NCBI RefSeq assembly: GCF_900105055.1
Contig: NZ_FNTA01000004.1
Location: 2,008,501-2,072,500, forward strand
Source of the DNA: Amycolatopsis lurida
GTDB lineage: Bacteria; Actinomycetota; Actinomycetes; Mycobacteriales; Pseudonocardiaceae
DNA: 64,000 bases
Reading direction: 5' to 3'
Made by a program: the position numbers and the translations under genes
Notes under the pieces: model-generated
The model's database searches: none
Told to the model about the DNA's origin: nothing
Seen by the model: only the letters and a program-made list of their open reading frames with translations
Part shown: piece by piece, positions 41,540 through 49,498 of the stretch
How the letters are laid out: every line of letters starts with the position of its first letter
Numbering within the stretch: position 1 is the stretch's first letter

Positions 41540-42892
41540 CTACCTCCTGTTCCTGGTGTGCACGGTCATCGGCAGCCCGCCCCGCACCCGGAGCGACAAC
41601 ATCGCCTCGGGCACCACGTCGTAGCCGGGGAGCTTCCTGAGTTCGAGGTCCCGCAGGACCATCGTCAGCACGAAGACGGCCTCCATCACGCCGAGGCTGT
41701 TGCCGATGCAGAACCGCGGCCCGGCGCCGAACGGGATGTAGGCGTAGCGGGGCCGCCCGCTCGGCCGGTCCGGATCGAACCGGTCAGGATCGAACTTCTC
41801 CGGCTCCGGCCAGAACTCCGGGTGCCGGTGCAGCGTGTACGGCACGACGACGACGTCGGATCCGGCGGGGATGTGGTATCCGCCGATCTCGTCGTCGGCC
41901 TGCGCCACCCGCGGCAGCAGCCACACCGGCGGATACAGCCGCATGACCTCTTCGACCACCCTCGCCGTGTACGGCAACCGGTGCAGGTCGTCGTGCGTCG
42001 GCAACTGGTCGCCCAGTACCGCGTCGGCCTCGGCACGCAGTTTCGCCGCGATCTCGGGATGTTCGTCGAGCAGGTGGAACGCCCAGCCCAGCGTGCTCGC
42101 CGTCGTCTCGTGGCCGGCCAGCAGCAGGGTGATCAGCTCGTCCCGCATCTGCTCGCGGGTCCCGTCGGTGGCGATGAGGCGGGAGAGCACGTCCTCGCCG
42201 TTCTCGACCGGGTTGGCCAGCCGCTGCTCGACGAGTTCGTCGGCGATCCGGCGGAGGTCGGCCCGCGATTCCCGGAACCGCAGTTGCTTCTTCAGCGGAG
42301 CCCACTGCGGGACCATGCTCAGGGTCACCGCTTCGAACATCGCCTGGTCCTGCACGGCTTCGAACGAATGCCCCAGCGAGGTGAAGCCGCCGAGGTCCGC
42401 GTCGAGCAGTGTCTTGCCGAGCACACCGAGGGTCAGCCCGGTCATCTCGTGCAGGATCTCCACCGGTCCTTCGGTGTCCCGCAAGCGTTTCACGAGGCCT
42501 TCGACCTCGTTCGCGACGACCGAGGCCTGCCGCGCGATCCGCTTGGGCTGGAACACCGGCTGGATGGTCCGGCGCTGCTTCTTCCAGACGTCGCCGTCAC
42601 TGGTGAGCAGCCCGTCGCCGAGCGCCCGCCTCGCCTCCTGGAGCCCGATTCCCTTGTGGTAGTTGGCCGCGTTGTCCGCGAGCACGTGTTTCGCCAGATC
42701 GGGGTGGTTCACCAGGTACATCGTCTTGGGACCGATCGCGATCCGGACGACGTCCCCGTGCGCCTCCGCCGAATCCGACATGAGCGCCAGCCGGTCGGTG
42801 AAGAGCTTCTTCAGCAGACCGAAGGTCGCCCGGCGCGGCGGGCCGGGCGGCGCGAGACGCGCCGCCCGGCTGGTTTCCGCACCGTGGGTCAT
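41540..42892 (-). CDS. Cytochrome P450 (E7-like)
   Basis: A 450-residue cytochrome P450. The I-helix has LLLAGHETTASTLGW, the K-helix ExxR is in VVEEVMRLYPP, and the haem-binding loop is PFGAGPRFCIGNSLG with the thiolate Cys near residue 398. The AGHETT pattern and length indicate a class I/CYP102-like or CYP4-like bacterial oxygenase without a fused reductase. Redox partners are not encoded here. It overlaps the UnbU stop by 4 nt and lies within the UnbL operon, in the place of E7 in nine-membered enediyne clusters. Oxygenation or desaturation of the enediyne precursor is inferred. Confidence 0.95.
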   Translation of the reverse strand: MTHGAETSRAARLAPPGPPRRATFGLLKKLFTDRLALMSDSAEAHGDVVRIAIGPKTMYLVNHPDLAKHVLADNAANYHKGIGLQEARRALGDGLLTSDGDVWKKQRRTIQPVFQPKRIARQASVVANEVEGLVKRLRDTEGPVEILHEMTGLTLGVLGKTLLDADLGGFTSLGHSFEAVQDQAMFEAVTLSMVPQWAPLKKQLRFRESRADLRRIADELVEQRLANPVENGEDVLSRLIATDGTREQMRDELITLLLAGHETTASTLGWAFHLLDEHPEIAAKLRAEADAVLGDQLPTHDDLHRLPYTARVVEEVMRLYPPVWLLPRVAQADDEIGGYHIPAGSDVVVVPYTLHRHPEFWPEPEKFDPDRFDPDRPSGRPRYAYIPFGAGPRFCIGNSLGVMEAVFVLTMVLRDLELRKLPGYDVVPEAMLSLRVRGGLPMTVHTRNRR

Positions 42893-43884
42893 GCCGCCAC
42901 GGCCCCGGTTTCCGTCTCCGGCTTCTCGGCCGGCTTGGGCAGGGAGGTGACTTCAGCCGACTTCGCCTGCTCGGCTTCCCACTTTTCGGTGGCCTTCTTG
43001 GAGAAGTGCAGCCCCCACAGGAACGCGCCGCGGATGAGGCAGACCAGCGCGGTGGCGAGGAACAGGCCGTACGCCACGTGCACGACCATGAAGAACCCGT
43101 ACGCGAGCGCCACGCCCGAACCGAACAGGACCTGCGACGCGGGCTTCGACGGGGTCGTGCCCGGGTCGGTGACCATGTAGTTCGTGTAGAGCACGAACGC
43201 CACCCCGGTCATCATCCCCAGCGCGCCGGGGATGGCGGTGTCGAACAGCAGACCACGGATGATCGCCTGGAGCGCGAAGGTGATCAGCCAGGCGCCGATC
43301 AGCCACATCCGCTGCGTCAGCATCGCGTTGAGGACGGTCCCCGACACGATGATGATGCCGACGATCAGCCAGCCGACCCACGAGTCGACCTGCTCGGTGA
43401 AGTGATACGGCGGCGCGATGCTCGCCCAGGGGAACACCAGCAGGATGATCGTGATGCCGAAGTTCGACGGGTTCATGTAGTGCCGCAACCGGCCGCGCAC
43501 CGGGGCCTGGAGCACCCACTTGGCGCCGACGGCGACCACGACACCGAACATCATGACCAGCACCTGGTCGTTGACGTAGGTGAGCATGTTCAGCGCGAGA
43601 CCGGTGATATGCGCCGGGAACAGGAACTCCACGAGTCCCTTGAACCCGTTGCCGCGGAAGCGGACGCCCCGGCCCTGTGTCCGGGCGCCGATGATCTCCA
43701 GCAGGATTTCCGTGGCGTACGCCGTGGCCAGCGCGATGAACGGATAGGTGTAGGGCTGCTCGAAACCGAGCACGGTGTAGCCGATGATGTTGAAGACGGT
43801 GATCGAGATCGCGAACCGGCGAAGGGCCGTGATCGTCTTGTTGCTCTTCGGTGCCGTGAGTGTCTGCTCAGCCATGACGGTCAT
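42889..43884 (-). CDS. unbU: Enediyne membrane protein UnbU (E5 type)
   Basis: A ~328-residue integral-membrane protein with about 8 helices, for example FAISITVFNIIGYTVLGF, VLVMMFGVVVAVGAKWVL, WLIVGIIIVSGTVLNAML and GVALAYGFFMVVHVAYGLFL. It belongs to UnbU/E5, one of the three unknown proteins present in all enediyne PKS cassettes, and has a distant NqrB/RnfD flavin-protein look, including NMLTYVNDQVLVMM and MNPSNFGITIILL. ATG at 43884 overlaps the UnbV stop (ATGA); ATG at 43875 has AAGGAG at 11 nt and is equally possible. The C-terminus is a Pro/Glu/Lys-rich tail. Chemistry is not known. Confidence 0.93.
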   Translation of the reverse strand: MTVMAEQTLTAPKSNKTITALRRFAISITVFNIIGYTVLGFEQPYTYPFIALATAYATEILLEIIGARTQGRGVRFRGNGFKGLVEFLFPAHITGLALNMLTYVNDQVLVMMFGVVVAVGAKWVLQAPVRGRLRHYMNPSNFGITIILLVFPWASIAPPYHFTEQVDSWVGWLIVGIIIVSGTVLNAMLTQRMWLIGAWLITFALQAIIRGLLFDTAIPGALGMMTGVAFVLYTNYMVTDPGTTPSKPASQVLFGSGVALAYGFFMVVHVAYGLFLATALVCLIRGAFLWGLHFSKKATEKWEAEQAKSAEVTSLPKPAEKPETETGAVAA

Positions 43885-45845
43885 TTCTCCTTAGCCTGAG
43901 CGCCGAGCTGGAAGGTGTGGCTGCCCGGGGTCAGCTGGACCTCCTGGGTGCGGATGGTCCCGGTCAGGTCGCGCCACTGCAGGCAGACCTTCACCGGCCC
44001 GGTGACCTTGCCGAGTCCGATCTGGATCTCGTGGCTGCGCTTGCCGGAGTGGCCGCTGCCGCCGTCGACCCGGTCCATGTACTTCTTGCCGTCAGGGGTG
44101 ATGACGGTGACCTGCGCGCCGATCGCCGCGGTACCCGCCGCCTTGAGCGGACCGTCCGCCGAAGCCTTGTCGTGCACCAGCTTCAGGTTCAGGTAGGACC
44201 CGGCGTCGGGGCTGACGTTGCGGTAGAAGATCGGCTGCTCCCACTGGCGGGCCACGGCGAAGTCGAGCTTGCCGTCGCCGTCGGCGTCGCCGGTGGCGAT
44301 ACCGCGCGTGGGCACCGGGACCGCGAGACCGAGGCGCGGGGCCAGGTCGGTGTAGCGGCCGTCGGGGCTCTTGGCCCAGAAGTGCAGGGTGTGGTCTCCA
44401 CCGACGTCGTCACCGGCGACCATGTTCGGCCAGAAGGACGGGTGCTTCAGCAGTTCGTCGTTCGAGGTCGCCAGTTCCTGCAGCTGCGGCCAGCGGTTGA
44501 CGTCGCCCTTGACGAACCCGGTCGCCTGCGTGATCACCGATTCGCCGCTGTTGTTGTAGTCGGCGATCTTGACGTCCCAGCCCCAGCCGGACCACGCGGT
44601 GCCCGCCTGCGCGCTGCGGTCGACCCACGGCGCCTCGCCGCCCTGCAGACGGCCGCGCAGATCCGCGGTGTCCTTGGCGGTGTTCATGAACTGGAAGTGG
44701 CTTTCCTCGATCCCCCAGGACGTCGTGATGTTGCTGACGTACAGGTCGTAGAGACCGTCGTGGTCGAGGTCGGCGAAGTCGACGCCCATGCCCTTGAAGG
44801 AGTCGTTGCCGAGCACCTTGGACTTCGGGTCGTTCGGCCCGCGGACGCCCTTCACCTCGGCGAACTCGACGTGGCCGGGACGGGACTTGTTGTACAGCAA
44901 GCGGTCGTGGCCGAAGTCGTTGCCGATGTAGAGCTCCGGCAGGTTGTCCCCGTCGACGTCGGTCGCGCTCGCCGCGAGCGACCAGCCGCCCTGGGCGTCG
45001 GCCGGGATGGCCTTATCGTCGAGGGCGAACGAAGCGGTCGGCTTCGCACCCTGGGTGGCGCCGGTGAACCGCAGGATGTACTTGCCGCCCGCGTTGTCCG
45101 CGTGCGACATCGACTTGTTCATCTCGACCCCGCCCTGGACACGGTCGTCCAGCACCGCGCTGTCGGGGAAGTAGTTGCCGATGAAGATGTCCTGGTGGCC
45201 GTCGCCGTCGAAGTCACCGACCGAGGCGGCGTTGGTGTTCCACAGTGGACCGGCGTACTCGCCGTTCTTGGAGTTGTTGCCCGGCACAAGTTCCACCGGC
45301 TCGTAGGCCTTCGGCTCCAGCTTCGTGGCACCCGGCTTCGAGAGGAACAGGATCGGGGTGCGGCCCCAGTAGTAGGCCAGCAGGTCGACCCGGCCGTCCT
45401 CGTTGTAGTCCGCGGGCACGCAGCCCATGGGCGCGATGTACTTGCCCATCGGCAGCGGTGCCGCGTCGAGCGCGAACGGCGCGTAGCGGTCGCCGCCCTT
45501 GCCCGGCGTCGGGGTGATGACGACCTGGTCGCTGCGCGGGTCGACGAAGCACAGGTCGTTCGCGAGCTTGTCGCCGTCGAGGTCGTTGACCGCGATCGCG
45601 GCACCGACCGACGAGATCCAGGCCCGGATGTGCTCGTAGTCCTTGTTCACCGTCCGGATCGACTGGCTCTTCGCCGCTTCCGGCAAGGCGATCGTCAGTG
45701 GTTCGAACGCGTACTTCGAGGCCATCGTGTCGGCCTCGGCGGTCGACACCGTGGGCAGCTGCGCCACCACGAACAGACCCGCCATCAGCACCAAGGCCAC
45801 GATGCCCGCAAGCTGCTTGCGGAGCCAGCCCAAGGTCGCGGTCAT
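43881..45845 (-). CDS. unbV: Enediyne VCBS/FG-GAP protein UnbV (E4 type)
   Basis: A 654-residue protein with an N-terminal signal anchor (LAGIVALVLMAGLFVVAQLPT) and a large beta-propeller of FG-GAP/VCBS repeats: VNDLDGDKLANDL, ADYNEDGRVDLLAYY, VGDFDGDGHQDIFIGNY, ATDVDGDNLPELYIGND, ADLDHDGLYDLYVSN and GDADGDGKLDFAVA, each with the calcium-binding D-x-D-G pattern. The C-terminal ASPIC/UnbV domain covers the last ~110 residues (YLNLKLVHDKAS, IGAQVTVITPDGK, SHEIQIGLGK). It is probably exported or membrane-anchored outside the cytoplasm. It overlaps both neighbours by 4 nt. Its role in enediyne formation is unknown. Confidence 0.95.
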   Translation of the reverse strand: MTATLGWLRKQLAGIVALVLMAGLFVVAQLPTVSTAEADTMASKYAFEPLTIALPEAAKSQSIRTVNKDYEHIRAWISSVGAAIAVNDLDGDKLANDLCFVDPRSDQVVITPTPGKGGDRYAPFALDAAPLPMGKYIAPMGCVPADYNEDGRVDLLAYYWGRTPILFLSKPGATKLEPKAYEPVELVPGNNSKNGEYAGPLWNTNAASVGDFDGDGHQDIFIGNYFPDSAVLDDRVQGGVEMNKSMSHADNAGGKYILRFTGATQGAKPTASFALDDKAIPADAQGGWSLAASATDVDGDNLPELYIGNDFGHDRLLYNKSRPGHVEFAEVKGVRGPNDPKSKVLGNDSFKGMGVDFADLDHDGLYDLYVSNITTSWGIEESHFQFMNTAKDTADLRGRLQGGEAPWVDRSAQAGTAWSGWGWDVKIADYNNSGESVITQATGFVKGDVNRWPQLQELATSNDELLKHPSFWPNMVAGDDVGGDHTLHFWAKSPDGRYTDLAPRLGLAVPVPTRGIATGDADGDGKLDFAVARQWEQPIFYRNVSPDAGSYLNLKLVHDKASADGPLKAAGTAAIGAQVTVITPDGKKYMDRVDGGSGHSGKRSHEIQIGLGKVTGPVKVCLQWRDLTGTIRTQEVQLTPGSHTFQLGAQAKEK

Positions 45846-46816
45846 TTCCCTGCACCTCCAGAAAGAATCGCTTCGGCGATGCGCTGTCGCCAGGTTTCGA
45901 ACGCCGGGAGTTCGCCGTCGACCACGGTCGCGGGGCGCACCTCCTGGGTGATGGCCGCGGCCCGCTCGGCCGGCAGCCCGCAAATCGCCTGTGTGGCGAC
46001 CTCGGTCTCGGGGATCAGCAGCCCGGCGCGGACGCGGGCCTCGGCGGCGAAAGCACTGCCCTGGGCGAGGTTCCCGCGGTGTTCACCGGCGAACTCGGCC
46101 AGCTTCAGCAGTTCGTCGGAAGTGACACCACACGCGTAGGTCGAGGCGAGCCCGACCCCGGCGTAGAGGTCTCCGTGGCGCCGCTCCGGGAAGCGCGCGA
46201 TCGTGTCGGCGACCAGATCGACGTCGGTGCCGCAGATGAACCACAACGCCCGCCCGATGCCCTGGTCGATCGCCCGCAGCGAATACCCGTCGTTGCCGGG
46301 CGGCCAGGAGAAACCGGGGTCCTGGAACTGCCCGTCGATGTACTTCGCCGTCTTGAAGTACGCCTGGTGGAAGCCGTACCCGTCGAGCACCAGCCAGCGG
46401 AGCAACGGGTCGAAGTCCTCGGCGGAGGGCCAGCGGAAGCGCGGCAGCCGCGCCATCGCCCAGCCGACGCCGACGTAGATGATGTAGTCGTGCTTCTCAC
46501 CGGGCCCGTCGAGGAACCCCGCGATATGCCGTCGTCCACCGCCCGGCAGCCCGTCCAGCATTCCGTAGCCCATTCCCGCGCCTTCGTAGGCGAAGCCGCG
46601 GTATTTCACCGGAATACGTTCGAGCCATTCTTCCGCCTGCTCGACGGAACGCGCTTCGACCGCGTGCGCGTAACCGAGCAGGAATTTCTCACCGACGGTC
46701 TCCAGCAATTCTTGAGCGGCCGGGCTCTTCTTGTGGAAACCGCGCTTGTCCAGTGACGTCTCGGAGACGTCCGGTGTGATCATGCGGCGTCTGATCGTGC
46801 GCCAACCATTGCCCAA
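45842..46816 (-). CDS. unbL: Enediyne DUF1702 protein UnbL (E3 type)
   Basis: A 324-residue DUF1702 protein. The start, with WRTIRRRMITPDVSETSLDKRGF, is typical of the UnbL/E3 group, followed by YRGFAYEGAGMGYGMLDGLPGG, IYVGVGWAMARLP, WLVLDGYGFHQAYF, DQGIGRALWFICGTD and LYAGVGLASTYACG. It is cytoplasmic as far as can be seen. ATG at 46816 has GGGGGAGAG 11 nt upstream. It is the first gene of the seven-gene operon and overlaps UnbV by 4 nt. The paralogue at 16561 shares all of the core blocks but differs at the N-terminus. Confidence 0.95.
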   Translation of the reverse strand: MGNGWRTIRRRMITPDVSETSLDKRGFHKKSPAAQELLETVGEKFLLGYAHAVEARSVEQAEEWLERIPVKYRGFAYEGAGMGYGMLDGLPGGGRRHIAGFLDGPGEKHDYIIYVGVGWAMARLPRFRWPSAEDFDPLLRWLVLDGYGFHQAYFKTAKYIDGQFQDPGFSWPPGNDGYSLRAIDQGIGRALWFICGTDVDLVADTIARFPERRHGDLYAGVGLASTYACGVTSDELLKLAEFAGEHRGNLAQGSAFAAEARVRAGLLIPETEVATQAICGLPAERAAAITQEVRPATVVDGELPAFETWRQRIAEAILSGGAGK

Positions 46817-46905
46817 CGCACTCTCCCCCTAACGGGTGGATTCGAATTCCGGATCGCTTAAAGCGTCACATGCGTGGTGATAGCCCAGCTACTCCACGGT
46901 TGCGT

Positions 46906-46942
46906 CCGCGTTCTCCCGGTTTGCGAGACCGGGAGAACGCGG
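46906..46942 (-). terminator. Terminator after AraC copy 2
   Basis: Perfect 15-bp inverted repeat CCGCGTTCTCCCGGT with a 7-nt loop, 14 nt after the stop of the AraC gene at 46956. It separates the RiPP enzyme/regulator unit from the UnbL operon. Confidence 0.75.
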
Positions 46943-46955
46943 GAACGACTTTCGG

Positions 46956-47858
46956 TCAGGCCACCGCGCGCAGGTACCCGGGCGCCGGAGCGACCATCCG
47001 GTTCCCCGCCGACGTCGGGCCGCCGGCGAGGGTGATCGCCATCGGCGCGTCGGTCGGCAGCGGGGCGCGCATCGGCATCCGGAGGTGGACCATGCCGTAC
47101 CGGGTGATGTCGACGCGGCCGGGCAGCGTGCCCATGGAGAACGAGGACGCCGCGGTCCCGGCGGCGTGTTCGGCCACCCCGATGACGGTCCACCGGCCCT
47201 CGGGGACGTTCTGGATCTCGATGTCCGCCGACAGGACGTTCGCCCTGCCGCCGAAGGCGACCGGGCCGCACTGCGGAATCGACTCGGCGAACAGTCCGAT
47301 GAGGACGGTCGCCGGACCGGCCCCGCGCGGGGTCTCGACCCGCACGCTGATCGTGCCGGTACCGGTTCGCATCGTGGGGCTGCCCATTCCGGCGCTGTGC
47401 AACGCTTCCAGGGTCGGAAGCCGCTGGAAGTGCGGGGCCATCGCCACGAGCAGTTCGCCGACCTCGGGATCGCGGTACTGGGTCGGGGTCATCCCGACCG
47501 CACGGGTGAAGCGGCTCGTGAACGTGCCGACACTGCTGTAGCCGACACTGCACACGATGTCCGACACCGTCAGCGATGTCGTGAGCAGCAGTCGTTTCGC
47601 TTCGAAGAGCCGGATCGCGGTCAGGTAGCGGCCGGGGGTGACACCGGTCGCCTTCGCGAAGATCCGCGAGAAATGGAACGGGCTGACGAAGACTTCCTGT
47701 GCCAGATCGCTCAAGGTGATCGGGTCGAAGTACCTGGCATGCATCGCGGAGATGGCCTGCAGCACCGCGGGTTGCAAGGGGGATGCCGGCTCAGGGTGCC
47801 GACCGGGTTCGGTGACGCCTTTCTCGTTCGCCGCCATGGCGACTGTTCGTAGCTGCAT
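46956..47858 (-). CDS. AraC-family regulator with beta-rich C-terminus (copy 2)
   Basis: A 300-residue AraC/XylS regulator. Two HTHs at residues ~30-130: LSDLAQEVFVSPFHFSRIFAKATGVTPGRYL and VSDIVCSVGYSSVGTFTSRFTRAVGMTPTQYR. The C-terminal half is beta-rich, with VLIGLFAESIPQCGPVAFGG and VPEGRWTVIGVAEHA, matching the C-terminal domain of the AraC protein at 15676. ATG at 47858 has GAGG 8 nt upstream; MAANEKG seven codons in is an alternative. It is downstream of SagB (152-nt gap) and upstream of the UnbL operon, so it could regulate either; the matching domain in the other copy suggests a common ligand. Confidence 0.88.
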   Translation of the reverse strand: MQLRTVAMAANEKGVTEPGRHPEPASPLQPAVLQAISAMHARYFDPITLSDLAQEVFVSPFHFSRIFAKATGVTPGRYLTAIRLFEAKRLLLTTSLTVSDIVCSVGYSSVGTFTSRFTRAVGMTPTQYRDPEVGELLVAMAPHFQRLPTLEALHSAGMGSPTMRTGTGTISVRVETPRGAGPATVLIGLFAESIPQCGPVAFGGRANVLSADIEIQNVPEGRWTVIGVAEHAAGTAASSFSMGTLPGRVDITRYGMVHLRMPMRAPLPTDAPMAITLAGGPTSAGNRMVAPAPGYLRAVA

Positions 47859-48010
47859 CAGACCAACCTCGGATTCGCTGTCGCTTTTCTCTGTACGCCA
47901 GCTAACGCGTCGGTGATTTCAGCGGGCTCGACGAGCGATCGAGATGGGTCCTCCGGCGTTGTCCGAACGTGCGCTATCGGCGGACGGTCGGGCCACTGGC
48001 ACGCACGACC

Positions 48011-49480
48011 TCAAGCCGGGAAGTCGAGCACGCATTCCCCGACGCCGACCTCGGCGGGCCAGTCGAGTTTGAGGGCGCGGTCGACGCGGTCGCCTGCGTC
48101 CACAGGGACGGCGTGCGCGGCCAGTCCCATGGCGCGGGCGACGAGGTAGAGCGTCTGCTGCAGCGCGCCGACATGCGCCAGCGTCGTGGCGTACGCGCCA
48201 CCACCGAGCACGGACGCCATCCGCGGCATCCGCGCGGTGACGGTGATCAGCGCCGAGGGCCATCGATGGTTGCCGCCGCCGATCATCGCGATGTCGAGCA
48301 TCTCGTCGAGATCGGCCGCGTCGTCGTTGACCAGGTCGAGCCGATGGCCGAGCGGATCGTAGTGGTAGATCCCCCGGTCCAGCCCCGAACAGCGGTTCAC
48401 CGACACGTACAGCTCGAGTTCGTACAGGCAGGCGACACTGAAGTACGGCCGTTGCGAGGCGCTGTGCGCGGGCCCGTTCGGAAGATGCGCGGGACCGATC
48501 GACCGGATCCGCGCGCCGCGGTACAGGAACTCGCCGATCTGCTCGGCCGACAGCACGCTCTCGGTGAACTCCGGGCAGCTGTGGTCGTGTTCCAGCAACG
48601 CCGTCAACGTCGGATCGGTCTCGGCGCGGTCCGCCAGATCCGGCCGGAACAGCGAGTAGCTCGGGCCTTCGCCGGTGGGGGCCTTGACCACCGGCGGATT
48701 CCCGAGCCCGGCGATGTCGGCCGGGCCGCCGGGCCGCCAGGTACGGCTGGTGGTGTGGAACGACAGCTCGTCCGGTGACCACACACCCAGTTCGGGATCG
48801 TCGTCTTCGGCGAACCTGCCGTTCTCCCCGGCGACCTGGACGACGCCCGCGGCGACCAGATAGGACACGATCCCGCCGACCACGCCGCGATCGATCCCGG
48901 TCGTGGTCACGATCTCCCCGACCGACTTCGCCGTCGCGAGGGTCGCCGCGACGTGCACCGCCCACGGCTGGGACAGCACGACACGGTAGCGCGCGGACGG
49001 CGACTCCAGGCCCATCCCGTCGGCGTCGGACCGCAGGGAACTGAAGCGGGACAACCGGATCGGGCGGCTGGCGGGGATCTCGACCGGTGCGAACACCGGC
49101 GCGAGCACGACCGGGATCACCGACAGCAGCGGCCCACGGCCGTCGGCGAGCCCGAGCGAGCGCACCACGGAACCGCCGAGTTCCTTGAGCACCTGCCGCA
49201 GCGCGTCGGCGCCCTCGGCCGTCCAACTCAGTTCGCCTTCGAGATCGGGCTCACGTTCGACGGGCTCCCACGAAGACGTCACGTTCGCCAGCGACACCGG
49301 CCCCAAGGCCATCCGCCGCAACGATTCCAGCACCAGTGGTTCCGCGTGCGGGAATTCGTGCTCACCCCAGCGCGTGACGACCACCAGTGAGCCGTCCTCA
49401 CTGATTTCGACAAGGCTGTCGTCGGTGAGCGACCACAGGGGGATCGTTTCGGCCACACCGCCGGGGTGAACTGTCGTCAA
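48011..49480 (-). CDS. SagB-type azoline dehydrogenase
   Basis: A 489-residue protein: ~220 N-terminal residues of E1-like/docking type and a C-terminal FMN-dependent SagB/nitroreductase-fold domain. The latter is marked by EFLYRGARIRSIGP, PYFSVACLYELELYVSVNRCSGLDRGIYHYDPLGHRL, LITVTARMPRM and LAHVGALQQTLYLVARAMGLAAHAVPV. SagB enzymes oxidise the azolines made by YcaO cyclodehydratases to azoles. The start is a TTG at 49480 with GGAG 6 nt upstream, 18 nt after the stop of the cyclodehydratase gene, so the two are cotranscribed. The final Cys-containing EVGVGECVLDFPA is unusual. Substrate not encoded nearby. Confidence 0.88.
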   Translation of the reverse strand: MTTVHPGGVAETIPLWSLTDDSLVEISEDGSLVVVTRWGEHEFPHAEPLVLESLRRMALGPVSLANVTSSWEPVEREPDLEGELSWTAEGADALRQVLKELGGSVVRSLGLADGRGPLLSVIPVVLAPVFAPVEIPASRPIRLSRFSSLRSDADGMGLESPSARYRVVLSQPWAVHVAATLATAKSVGEIVTTTGIDRGVVGGIVSYLVAAGVVQVAGENGRFAEDDDPELGVWSPDELSFHTTSRTWRPGGPADIAGLGNPPVVKAPTGEGPSYSLFRPDLADRAETDPTLTALLEHDHSCPEFTESVLSAEQIGEFLYRGARIRSIGPAHLPNGPAHSASQRPYFSVACLYELELYVSVNRCSGLDRGIYHYDPLGHRLDLVNDDAADLDEMLDIAMIGGGNHRWPSALITVTARMPRMASVLGGGAYATTLAHVGALQQTLYLVARAMGLAAHAVPVDAGDRVDRALKLDWPAEVGVGECVLDFPA

Positions 49481-49498
49481 CTGTTGCTCCAGCTTGAT

